Assembly: GCA_045595365.1 (NCBI GenBank)
Contig: JAZOAI010000035.1
Coordinates: 11,977-75,976, forward strand
Direction of reading: 5' to 3'
From: SIG480 sp045595365
GTDB taxonomy: Bacteria > Bacillota > Clostridia > Oscillospirales > JAAYXM01
Length of the DNA stretch: 64,000 nt
This document shows, piece after piece, positions 34,916 to 42,677 of this stretch. A program made the translations under genes and the position numbers. Every line of letters begins with the position of its first letter. The first letter of the stretch is position 1. The notes under the pieces were generated by a model. The model searched no databases. It saw nothing but the letters and a program-made list of their open reading frames with translations, and was not told where the DNA came from.

Positions 34916-35596
34916 ATGGTTAGGCTTCTCGATGTCTGCAAGGTTTATGAAAACGGAACCCCGGCACTTGCGGGCATCAATCTCAAAATAGACGACGGGG
35001 AATTCGTCTTTCTCGTCGGCTCGTCCGCATCGGGCAAATCAACTATTGTTAAAATCCTTACATGCGAGGTTCAGATGACCTCCGGCAGAGGCATCGTAAA
35101 CGGTTTTAACCTAAACCGATTAAAGCCTTCTAAAATCCCGGAGCTTCGCAGAACCGTCGGCGTTGTCTTTCAGGACTTCCGCCTCATTGACAAAAAAACT
35201 GTATATGAAAACGTTGCGTTTGCAATGCGCGCCGTCGGCGCATCTCCCGGCGCTATAAAAAAGCGCGTGCCGTATGTTCTCCAGCTTGTCGGGCTTGACC
35301 ACAAGGCAAAATGTCTTCCCAATGAGCTTTCGGGCGGAGAGCGGCAAAGGGTGGCGGTTGCAAGAGCCATCGTCAATAATCCCAGCATGATTATTGCCGA
35401 TGAGCCCACGGGCAATCTTGACCCCAAAATGTCGATAGAAATAATGAGTCTTTTAGAAAAGATAAATGAGCTTGGAACGACCGTTTTAGTCGTCACTCAC
35501 GAACGCGAACTTGTTGACGAATTCGTCAAACGTGTCATCACGATTGACAGCGGTCGGATTATAAGTGATAAAACAGGTGGGTATTATCAAAGATGA
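34916..35596 (+). CDS. ftsE: Cell division ATP-binding protein FtsE
   Basis: 226-aa ABC ATPase. Walker A GSSASGKSTI (residues 36-45), signature LSGGERQRVAVARAIV, Walker B MIIADEPTGNLDP and switch-His in VVTHERE are present. With FtsX it forms a mechanotransmitter that switches on a periplasmic or extracellular murein hydrolase regulator. ftsX overlaps the end of this gene by 4 bp (ATGA), and the likely EnvC/PcsB-type partner is the third gene. Confidence 0.94.
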   Translation: MVRLLDVCKVYENGTPALAGINLKIDDGEFVFLVGSSASGKSTIVKILTCEVQMTSGRGIVNGFNLNRLKPSKIPELRRTVGVVFQDFRLIDKKTVYENVAFAMRAVGASPGAIKKRVPYVLQLVGLDHKAKCLPNELSGGERQRVAVARAIVNNPSMIIADEPTGNLDPKMSIEIMSLLEKINELGTTVLVVTHERELVDEFVKRVITIDSGRIISDKTGGYYQR

Positions 35597-36480
35597 GACT
35601 TTATAACATATCTTATTTTTTAAGAGAGGGAATCCACAGCATTTTCACTCATCGGCTTATGAGCATTGCCGCGATGAGCGTTATCACTGCGTGCCTGCTC
35701 CTTATGGGAAGCTTCTCGCTTCTGGCAGCTAACGTTAACCGCCTTCTTGCCGATGTTGAAAGCAAAAACAAGGTCGTCGCATTTGTCGACGAGGCATATT
35801 CCGAAGAGGATTCGCGCGCGCTTGAGGCGGAGGTTCTCGCAATTTCGGAAATCGCTTCTGCAGAGTTTATGACAAAGCAGGAAGCGCTTGACAGCTTCAA
35901 AGAGGATTTTGGCGACGAAAGCGAGCTTCTTGACGGGCTTGATGAGCGAAACCCCCTGCGTGACCGCTACACAGTTACCCTTCACAGAATAGAGGATACG
36001 CAGAAGGTGGCGGATGCGCTCAAGGAAATCCCGGGGATTGCAAAGGTTTCTGCAAGAAGCGACATTTCAGACAAAATCATACAGGTGCGCGATGTTGTCA
36101 CGGTTATATGCACAGCTCTTATAATCATTCTCATCCTCGTATCTGTATTTATAATTTCAAACACGGTAAACCTCACTCTGTTCAACAGGCGCGAGGAAAT
36201 TGCTATAATGAAGATGATAGGTGCTACCAACGGTTTTGTTCGCATTCCGTTCGTAATCGAAGGGCTTCTCATCGGAATTGCAGGCGCAGTTCTTTCACTT
36301 TTCCTCCAGTGGGGAGTTTACGAGTATATTGTTGCAGGGGCGCTTTCGGGAATAAGCTTTATTCCGACAATCCCCTTCGGAGATTGTGTCGGCTACCTTG
36401 CCGCCGTATTTTTCGGAACAGGCATTCTTGTCGGCGGAGTGGGAAGCGCCATAACTCTCAGAAAATTCTTGAAGGTATAG
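35593..36480 (+). CDS. ftsX: Cell division protein FtsX
   Basis: 295 aa. FtsX topology is evident: a cytoplasmic N-terminus (YNISYFLREGIHSIFTHRLM), TM1 (SIAAMSVITACLLLMGSFSLL), a large external loop (residues about 50-165), TM2 (VICTALIIILILVSVFIISN), then the TM3/TM4 region (FVIEGLLIGIAGAVLSLFL and GYLAAVFFGTGILVGGVGS). It forms the membrane half of FtsEX, whose external loop contacts the LytM-type partner encoded next. Confidence 0.93.
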   Translation: MRLYNISYFLREGIHSIFTHRLMSIAAMSVITACLLLMGSFSLLAANVNRLLADVESKNKVVAFVDEAYSEEDSRALEAEVLAISEIASAEFMTKQEALDSFKEDFGDESELLDGLDERNPLRDRYTVTLHRIEDTQKVADALKEIPGIAKVSARSDISDKIIQVRDVVTVICTALIIILILVSVFIISNTVNLTLFNRREEIAIMKMIGATNGFVRIPFVIEGLLIGIAGAVLSLFLQWGVYEYIVAGALSGISFIPTIPFGDCVGYLAAVFFGTGILVGGVGSAITLRKFLKV

Positions 36481-36492
36481 GAGGCGTTTTGT

Positions 36493-37674
36493 TTGAGTAA
36501 GAAAACCGTTCGCATAATCTCTGCCCTTATCGCAGGGGGGCTTGCTTTTCTCCTTCTCTTTTCTTTAGTGTCGGAGATTGCGCTCTTTGCGCGGGCAGAT
36601 GCTGCGCAGACTGTTTCAAGTTTAAACAGCAAGCTCTCAAGCCTTGAAAGTCAAAAGGCTAAAATTCAGAAAGAACTCAAACAAATTGAATCAAAAAAGC
36701 AATCGACCATGACAAAAAAGGCGGCTCTTGACCGTCAGATTGATGTTACGGAGCAGGAGATTGATACTATAAACGAGCTCATCTCCGCACTTGATGTGCA
36801 GCTTGCCGCCGTCTCTTCCGAGCTTTCAAAGGCGCAGGCAGAGGAGCAGAAGCAGAATGATGACTTCTTAAAGCGCGTCAGAATTATGGAAGAGGAAGGC
36901 TCAGCCTCTATGCTCGGCATAATTCTCTCGGCAGACAGCTTTTCGGATATGCTGACCCGAACCGAGCTTATCGGCGATATTGTTGAGGGCGATAAGAAGC
37001 TTATGCGCGAGCTTGCCGAGATCCGCGCCGGCATAGAATCAAAGAAGGCTAAAATTGACGAGACCCGCGCAGCTCAGGCTGCGGCGAAGAAAAATCTTGT
37101 CAATAAACAAAACTCTCTCGAGTCGCAGTATAAATCCGCAAACAACCTCATAAAATCTCTTAACAAAGAGGCTTCCGAATATGAAAAGGCGTTTAACGAA
37201 GCCGAACGGGCTATGGATGCAGCCCGCGCCGAACTTCAGAGCCTGCTTTCCAAATCCGGTTCATCTACATATGTCGGAGGTGAATTCCGTTGGCCGACAA
37301 AGGCTACGCGGATAACATCGTATTACGGAACCCGCCGCGACCCGATTACGAAGAAAACCTCTATGCATACGGGAATTGACATCGGCGCCAGCATGGGAAG
37401 CAACATCTTTGCTTCAAACAGCGGAACCGTTATCGTCGCCGGCTGGTCAAGCAAGGGTTACGGCAATTACGTTGTCATTGACCACGGTGGCGGAAAGTCC
37501 ACACTCTATGCACATATGAGCAAGATTATTACAAAAAAGGGAGCAAAGGTGGTTCAGGGCGATGTTATCGGCCTTGTCGGCTCGACAGGCTACTCAACAG
37601 GCCCGCATCTCCACTTTGAGATTCTTATAAACGGCAAGCACACAAATCCGATGAACTATTTCAAAAACTCATAG
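36493..37674 (+). CDS. EnvC-like murein hydrolase activator (coiled coil + M23/LytM)
   Basis: 393 aa. There is an N-terminal signal segment (IISALIAGGLAFLLLFSLVS) and long coiled coils at residues about 35-125 and 180-255 (SLNSKLSSLESQKAKIQKEL). An M23 peptidase domain spans about 265-390. The metal motif residues are intact: HTGIDIGAS (H and D), then HLHFEI, so it may be an active endopeptidase rather than a degenerate activator. The TTG start at 36493 lies behind AGGAGGCG, 12 bp after ftsX. The order ftsE-ftsX-LytM factor strongly suggests a division-linked wall hydrolase complex. Confidence 0.9.
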   Translation: MSKKTVRIISALIAGGLAFLLLFSLVSEIALFARADAAQTVSSLNSKLSSLESQKAKIQKELKQIESKKQSTMTKKAALDRQIDVTEQEIDTINELISALDVQLAAVSSELSKAQAEEQKQNDDFLKRVRIMEEEGSASMLGIILSADSFSDMLTRTELIGDIVEGDKKLMRELAEIRAGIESKKAKIDETRAAQAAAKKNLVNKQNSLESQYKSANNLIKSLNKEASEYEKAFNEAERAMDAARAELQSLLSKSGSSTYVGGEFRWPTKATRITSYYGTRRDPITKKTSMHTGIDIGASMGSNIFASNSGTVIVAGWSSKGYGNYVVIDHGGGKSTLYAHMSKIITKKGAKVVQGDVIGLVGSTGYSTGPHLHFEILINGKHTNPMNYFKNS

Positions 37675-37688
37675 CTTAAAATACCCGC

Positions 37689-37710
37689 GGGGCGATGAAG
37701 ACATCGCCCC
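37689..37710 (+). repeat. Solitary REP-like hairpin
   Basis: GGGGCGATG pairs with CATCGCCCC across a 4-nt loop, with no T-run. The stem closely resembles those in the repeat zone at 1952-2195 (e.g. GGGCGATTC/GAATCGCCC), so it is probably a half-unit of the same family. It sits between the LytM gene and the CtpA-like protease gene. Confidence 0.6.
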
Positions 37711-37768
37711 CGACACTTTACTTGGGCACTAGCCGGAAGCCTCTCCGACACACCCAAAGGAGGAACAT

Positions 37769-39019
37769 ATGAGAAAAAAACACTTTATGACTACTGCGGC
37801 GCTTATGCTTCTCACGGCGGCGCTGACGTACTGCATCACGCTCTATGCAGCAGAGCGTGAGTACAACTCAAAGCTTGCAGACCTTTCAGAGAAAGAACAG
37901 CAATATGCAAGGATTGCGGAGGTCCGAAGCTATATCGACAAGTATTATGTCAATGAATACGACGAAAAAAAGCTTACCGACGGCGCGCTTACGGGAATGG
38001 TCGCTATGCTCGGGGACCGTTGGTCACGCTATCTGACTCCCGAGCAATTCGCTTCGGTTATTTCGTCAATTAACAGCAAGGTTGTCGGCATTGGTGTGAA
38101 TACAACCTACGACAGCGAAAACGACGCCATTCTCGTTCTCGAAGTTTTCGAGGGCTCTCCCGCGGAATATGCAAAAATCGCGCCGCTTGACAGAATCGTC
38201 AGCGTTGACGGAAAAAAGGTTTCCGACATCGGATACGATGCCGCAGTCAAGAGTGTTTCCGGAGCGGTTGACACGCCCGTTTCCCTCGTAATTGAGCGCG
38301 AGGGAGCTGATGCTCCCATAAATATGAGCATTACCCGCCGTGAAATAGATGTCCCGAACGTCAGCTCCAAGATTCTTGACGGAAACATCGGATACGTTAA
38401 AATTACGAGCTTTGATGCAAATGTAGATAAGGATACAGCCAAGGCCCTTGACCTTCTCAAGAAAGCTAATGTCACGGGAGTTATTTTTGATGTCAGAAAC
38501 AATCCGGGCGGGCTTTTGCAGGTTCTTGTGAACACGCTTGACCCGCTTCTCCCCGAAGGCACGATTATCCGCGAGGAGGACAAAAACGGAAAAGTCACAA
38601 CCTACACCTCTGACAAAAATGAGCTTGCCCTTCCTATGGCAGTTCTGACAAATCAATATTCAATAAGTGCGGCTGAGTTCTTTGCAGAAGCTCTGCGTGA
38701 AGCCGGGAAAGCCGCTATTGTCGGCGAGCCGACGACCGGAAAGGGCGTTGCTCAGAGCAATATCCAGCTAAAAGACGGCTCCGGCCTTGTTCTCTCGGTC
38801 AGCAAATATTTCACGGGGCAAGGAAAAAGCCTTGCCGATACGGGCGGAATTGTCCCTGACAGGCTCATAGAGCTCACCGAGGAAGAAAACAAAAACTTTT
38901 ATCTTCTGACTGAAAGCTCCGACCGCCAGCTCCAGGAGGCAGTCAAGGTTATAAATGAGAAGAAAGCTGCGGCAGAGAAGAACGCCGCGGCAGAACAGAA
39001 TACGACAGCGCAACAATAA
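37769..39019 (+). CDS. CtpA-like carboxy-terminal processing protease (S41)
   Basis: 416 aa. The N-terminal anchor is MRKKHFMTTAALMLLTAALT. The PDZ domain spans about 95-185, and the S41 core follows with S299 in YSISAAEFFAEAL and K324 in PTTGKGVAQ. The C-terminal tail is Ala/Glu/Lys rich (KKAAAEKNAAAEQN). It acts outside the membrane. Following directly after ftsEX and the LytM factor, it may control the level of that hydrolase, as CtpA-type proteases do elsewhere; that is inference. AAAGGAGG precedes the ATG. Confidence 0.92.
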   Translation: MRKKHFMTTAALMLLTAALTYCITLYAAEREYNSKLADLSEKEQQYARIAEVRSYIDKYYVNEYDEKKLTDGALTGMVAMLGDRWSRYLTPEQFASVISSINSKVVGIGVNTTYDSENDAILVLEVFEGSPAEYAKIAPLDRIVSVDGKKVSDIGYDAAVKSVSGAVDTPVSLVIEREGADAPINMSITRREIDVPNVSSKILDGNIGYVKITSFDANVDKDTAKALDLLKKANVTGVIFDVRNNPGGLLQVLVNTLDPLLPEGTIIREEDKNGKVTTYTSDKNELALPMAVLTNQYSISAAEFFAEALREAGKAAIVGEPTTGKGVAQSNIQLKDGSGLVLSVSKYFTGQGKSLADTGGIVPDRLIELTEEENKNFYLLTESSDRQLQEAVKVINEKKAAAEKNAAAEQNTTAQQ

Positions 39020-39104
39020 AAAATATATAATTCACCTGTAATATTCACAGCGGAAATTAATATCATAATATAGATAAATTTTTTCCGCGGGGGTGCAACG
39101 CTCT

Positions 39105-39785
39105 TTGCGTATATGCGTAATATACAAAGGGGACATCCGAAGAAAACGCAGCTTTGAAATTCTTTTCCACAGCTCTTTTCGCGGCGCGGAAATATACAAG
39201 GCTTGCCTTGGGCTCAAAATTTCAAAAAGGCAAAAGCGCAAATGTATTAAAGAACTGTCAGAGCTTGGCGTTTCCTTTGCGGCTCTTCCCCGTGATTTGC
39301 CGCTTTCGCGCGAGCTTCTCTTATCCGGGATTTCTCCCGTGTACGGAAGCTCTTCCCTCGCTCTTCAGATTCCCGAAATGGCGCTTTCCCTTGCAAAAGC
39401 CGCCCAAGGTGCAAACGGTTTTTTTATACGCGGCGGAAGCTTCTTCACCGTGACGCGAATAGCGCTCAGGCTTTTAGAGGAAACGAGCAGCGTATATGTC
39501 TCCTGCGCCGATTTTGCCGCGGTCGCTGAGGCCTGTGCAGATATGTGTGGCGCGGTTATCAAGCGTGAGCCTCCGGAAGATGTGATAAACATTTTTCTTG
39601 AAGACGGTGGTTTTTTTCTCAAGTTTCGCGAACGGAAATTGAACTTTTCAGATTTTTCAATTTCTCTCCCTTCTCCCCATTTTTCCGACATCCCGCCCTG
39701 TTGTGCGGCGGCTCTTGCTTCGGCCCTTGAAATATGCGGATTTTTGGGGAATTCTGAGATAAAAACCGAGCTTTTACCAAAATAA
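39105..39785 (+). CDS. Hypothetical protein, unrecognised
   Basis: 226 aa, no family recognised. The basic N-terminus MRICVIYKGDIRRKRSFEIL is followed by mixed alpha/beta sequence with a Gly/Ser-rich turn (GISPVYGSSSLALQI), FFIRGGSFFTVT near residue 115, and several Cys (CADFAAVAEACADMCGA; PPCCAAALASALEICGFL). No signal peptide or membrane segment. The TTG at 39105 is spaced 9 nt from GGGGGTG (39089-39095); the earlier GTG at 39093 falls inside that site. The position between ctpA and greA and the alternating hydrophobic pattern suggest a soluble folded protein, but nothing more can be said. Confidence 0.6.
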   Translation: MRICVIYKGDIRRKRSFEILFHSSFRGAEIYKACLGLKISKRQKRKCIKELSELGVSFAALPRDLPLSRELLLSGISPVYGSSSLALQIPEMALSLAKAAQGANGFFIRGGSFFTVTRIALRLLEETSSVYVSCADFAAVAEACADMCGAVIKREPPEDVINIFLEDGGFFLKFRERKLNFSDFSISLPSPHFSDIPPCCAAALASALEICGFLGNSEIKTELLPK

Positions 39786-39810
39786 AAATTCAAAATATTT
39801 AAAACTTTAC

Positions 39811-39839
39811 TTGACAATTCGCATTTTGCTATCTATAAT
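39811..39839 (+). promoter_or_regulatory. Consensus sigma-A promoter of greA
   Basis: TTGACA (39811-39816), 17-nt spacer, TATAAT (39834-39839): a perfect match in both hexamers, 86 bp before the greA ATG. Confidence 0.92.
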
Positions 39840-39925
39840 ATGATACATTGCAAAGTGTGATTTGTTATTTATATAGTAGATAAATTAAAATCATTTTATT
39901 ATAATAGGAAAAAGAGGTTGGAGAA

Positions 39926-40396
39926 ATGGCAAAAACATACAAACTTACAAAAGAACGACTACAGGAGCTCCGTGACGAACTCAATTACTTGAAGAATGTT
40001 CGCGAGAACGAGGTCGCGGAGCTTATAAAGGAAGCCCGCTCTTTCGGAGACCTTTCCGAAAACAGTGAGTATGAAGAGGCGAAGAACGAACAGGGCCGCC
40101 TTTTCTCGCGCAAAGCAGAAATTGAAAACATTATAGCAAACGCCGAAATAATCGAGATTTCATCAGATACAAACGAGGTCCACACCGGCTCCCACGTTAC
40201 CGTCAGCGATATGTCCGACGGCTCAAACGAGGAATATTGGCTTGTAGGCTCACAGGAGGCCGACCCCTATAAGGGAAGAATTTCCGACGAATCCCCGTTC
40301 GGGCGCGCTCTTTTGGGCAAGCGCGTTGGTGACGTCGTCGGCGTCGAGGCTCCATGCGGAGTTATTGAGTATAAGATAGTTGAAATCAGCAACTGA
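39926..40396 (+). CDS. greA: Transcription elongation factor GreA
   Basis: 156 aa, normal length. The N-terminal coiled-coil finger carries the acidic tip used in transcript cleavage (EARSFGDLSENSEYEEAKNE). The C-terminal FKBP-like domain is SPFGRALLGKRVGDVVGVEA. It rescues backtracked RNA polymerase. It is the first gene behind a perfect promoter and lies upstream of lysS, the usual order in many Clostridia. Confidence 0.96.
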   Translation: MAKTYKLTKERLQELRDELNYLKNVRENEVAELIKEARSFGDLSENSEYEEAKNEQGRLFSRKAEIENIIANAEIIEISSDTNEVHTGSHVTVSDMSDGSNEEYWLVGSQEADPYKGRISDESPFGRALLGKRVGDVVGVEAPCGVIEYKIVEISN

Positions 40397-40401
40397 TTTT
40401 T

Positions 40402-40430
40402 TTGGCGGACGCAGAACCTGCGACCGCCAA
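40402..40430 (+). other. Strong hairpin between greA and lysS
   Basis: TTGGCGG (40402-40408) pairs with CCGCCAA (40424-40430); an inner CGCAG/CTGCG pair closes a 3-nt loop (AAC). No T-run follows; instead TGATGC follows. It could attenuate or stabilise the greA-lysS transcript. The short stem with a 3-nt loop followed by ATGATG recalls the hairpin array at 58.8 kb. Confidence 0.6.
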
Positions 40431-40458
40431 TGATGCATTAAAATGGAGGATTTTTAAA

Positions 40459-41961
40459 ATGGCAACTGAAGAAAAAAGAACACAGGAAGCTCCCGCCCAG
40501 GATTTAAGCGAGATTCTGCAAATCCGCAGGGACAAGCTTGCAAAGCTTTGTGAAGACGGGGACAACCCGTTTGAAATAGTCAAATATGACCAGACACATC
40601 ATTCAACGGACATTCTCTCAAATTTCGATGAGATGGAGGGCAAGACCGCCAGCATTGCCGGCCGTATGATGAGCCGCCGCGGCATGGGAAAAGCCTCCTT
40701 CTGCGACGTTCAGGATTTGAAGGGAAAAATCCAGATTTATGTCCGCATAGATGATGTTGGCGAGGAAGCTTTTTCGAAATTCAAGAAATTCGACATCGGC
40801 GATATCGTCGGTGCTGTCGGAACGGTTTTCCGCACAAGAACAGGCGAGCCCTCGGTTCATTGTACGGAAATCACTCTCCTTTCAAAGTCATTAAAGCCGC
40901 TTCCCGAGAAATATCACGGCCTGACGAACACAGACATTCGCTATCGCCAGAGGTATGTTGACCTCATCGTAAACCCCGAGGTCCGCGACACATTTGTCAA
41001 GCGTTCAAAAATCATCAGCTCCATCCGCCGTTATCTCGATTCCAACGGGTTTATGGAGGTTGAAACCCCTATGCTCGTTTCAAACGCAGGCGGCGCGGCA
41101 GCGCGCCCCTTTGAAACTCATTTCAACGCTTTGAACGAGGACTTTAAGCTCCGCATCTCTCTTGAGCTTTATTTAAAGCGCCTGATTGTCGGAGGTCTTG
41201 AGCGAGTATACGAAATCGGCAGGGTTTTCCGTAACGAAGGCCTTGATACCCGCCACAACCCGGAATTCACTCTTATGGAGCTTTATCAGGCTTATACCGA
41301 CTATCACGGTATGATGGATCTTACCGAGAATATGTATCGTCACGTTGCAAAAGAGGTTTTGGGGACAACTAAAATCGTTTATAACGGGATTGAAATGGAC
41401 CTTGGCCGCCCCTTTGAAAGAATTACAATGGTAGACGCTGTCAAAAAATATTCCGGCGTCGACTTTAACGAAATTCATTCGGATGGCGAAGCAAAGGCTG
41501 CTGCGAAGGAACATCACATTCAGTTTGAAAAAAGGCATAAGAAGGGAGATATCTTAAACCTCTTCTTTGAAGAATTCGTTGAAGAGCATCTCATCCAGCC
41601 TACATTTGTTATGGATCATCCGATTGAGATCTCTCCGCTTACTAAGAAAAAGCCTGAGGACCCGAATTATGTTGAACGCTTTGAGTTCTTTATGAACGGC
41701 TGGGAAATGGCAAACGCATACTCCGAGCTTAACGACCCCATCGACCAGCGCGAGCGCTTCAAGGATCAGGAAGAGCAGCTTTCTCAGGGCAACGAGGAGG
41801 CAAACACAACAGACGAGGACTTTCTCAATGCTCTTGAAATCGGTATGCCTCCCACAGGAGGAATCGGCTTCGGAATTGACCGTATGTGTATGCTCTTTAC
41901 AGACAGCGCTGCAATCAGAGATGTTCTTCTCTTCCCCACAATGAAGACTGAAAAGGAGTAA
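40459..41961 (+). CDS. lysS: Lysyl-tRNA synthetase, class II
   Basis: 500 aa. The N-terminal OB-fold anticodon domain contains GRMMSRRGMGKASFCDVQD. Class II motif 2 is YEIGRVFRNEGLDTRHNPEF (near residue 255) and motif 3 GGIGFGIDRMCML near the C-terminus. It charges tRNA-Lys. A longer frame from 40402 would read through the upstream hairpin; GGAGG selects the ATG at 40459. Confidence 0.97.
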   Translation: MATEEKRTQEAPAQDLSEILQIRRDKLAKLCEDGDNPFEIVKYDQTHHSTDILSNFDEMEGKTASIAGRMMSRRGMGKASFCDVQDLKGKIQIYVRIDDVGEEAFSKFKKFDIGDIVGAVGTVFRTRTGEPSVHCTEITLLSKSLKPLPEKYHGLTNTDIRYRQRYVDLIVNPEVRDTFVKRSKIISSIRRYLDSNGFMEVETPMLVSNAGGAAARPFETHFNALNEDFKLRISLELYLKRLIVGGLERVYEIGRVFRNEGLDTRHNPEFTLMELYQAYTDYHGMMDLTENMYRHVAKEVLGTTKIVYNGIEMDLGRPFERITMVDAVKKYSGVDFNEIHSDGEAKAAAKEHHIQFEKRHKKGDILNLFFEEFVEEHLIQPTFVMDHPIEISPLTKKKPEDPNYVERFEFFMNGWEMANAYSELNDPIDQRERFKDQEEQLSQGNEEANTTDEDFLNALEIGMPPTGGIGFGIDRMCMLFTDSAAIRDVLLFPTMKTEKE

Positions 41962-41964
41962 TCC

Positions 41965-42672
41965 ATGAAAAAAAGCAGGGATTCAAGAGATATTTTTGCA
42001 GTTTTTAAGCCCGGAAGCTTTATGGAAGGCGCGACAACCGGTGAAAAGCTCCGCTATTGGTTTAAAAATGTGTATTGGTATCACTTTAAAATTGCCACAT
42101 TCGCTGCAATCTTTTTGATAATCTGTGTTTGCACATTTATTTCCGATGTGTTTTTCCGCGAATACAATGATTTGGATTATATCCTTGCAGGCGCGCTCTT
42201 TGCAGACAGCCAGACGCTTGATGCCTTAACTGAGAAGATTGGCTCTTTTGTTGTAACTGACGATAATGAGCCGCCTGAAATCGGAAGACAGATGCTCTGC
42301 ACCCAAAGCGTTATGGGCACGGGCGACCAGGCACTTGCAATAGATGAGTATGTCAGTGCAAGCATAGAAAAAATAGCCATAAGCATGGCGGACGACGAGA
42401 TTCTTCTCTTCTTTTTAGACAAGCGGTACATAGACTGGTATGCAGAGCAGGGTGCATTTGAGCCGCTCTCAAACCTCGGAATAGAAAGCGAAAACGAATA
42501 TTTCGTGCGCGTTGATACAACCGCTTTCTTTGATTCTTTCAATATTTCCCATGAAACCGGAATATATGCCGGAATTAAAGTTAAAAACAAAGCGCGCCTT
42601 AAAAACGAACGTATAGTCCAGAAATATGAAAACGCAACCCGCGTCCTCGCGGGCATCCTTGCCGGAGGCTGA
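41965..42672 (+). CDS. Hypothetical single-pass membrane protein
   Basis: 235 aa, not recognised. A basic cytoplasmic N-terminus of about 40 residues (KKSRDSRDIFAVFKPGSFME, then WFKNVYWYHFK) is followed by one membrane helix (IATFAAIFLIICVCTFISDVFF, residues about 48-69) and a soluble outer domain of about 165 residues with no Cys motif of note. The outer part has an extracytoplasmic alpha/beta pattern (ILAGALFADSQTLDAL ... DDEILLFFLDKRYIDWY). It lies 3 bp after lysS and 5 bp before ktrB, so it is co-transcribed with both. A link to the K+ transporter is not shown. Confidence 0.75.
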   Translation: MKKSRDSRDIFAVFKPGSFMEGATTGEKLRYWFKNVYWYHFKIATFAAIFLIICVCTFISDVFFREYNDLDYILAGALFADSQTLDALTEKIGSFVVTDDNEPPEIGRQMLCTQSVMGTGDQALAIDEYVSASIEKIAISMADDEILLFFLDKRYIDWYAEQGAFEPLSNLGIESENEYFVRVDTTAFFDSFNISHETGIYAGIKVKNKARLKNERIVQKYENATRVLAGILAGG

Positions 42673-42677
42673 TTACA

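Noticed and set aside
40402..40430. Terminator after greA
   Set aside because: A strong stem but no T-run on the + strand, and lysS follows immediately.
41965..42672. Third Ktr subunit
   Set aside because: It is co-transcribed with ktrBA, but no known Ktr accessory protein has this architecture; kept as hypothetical.
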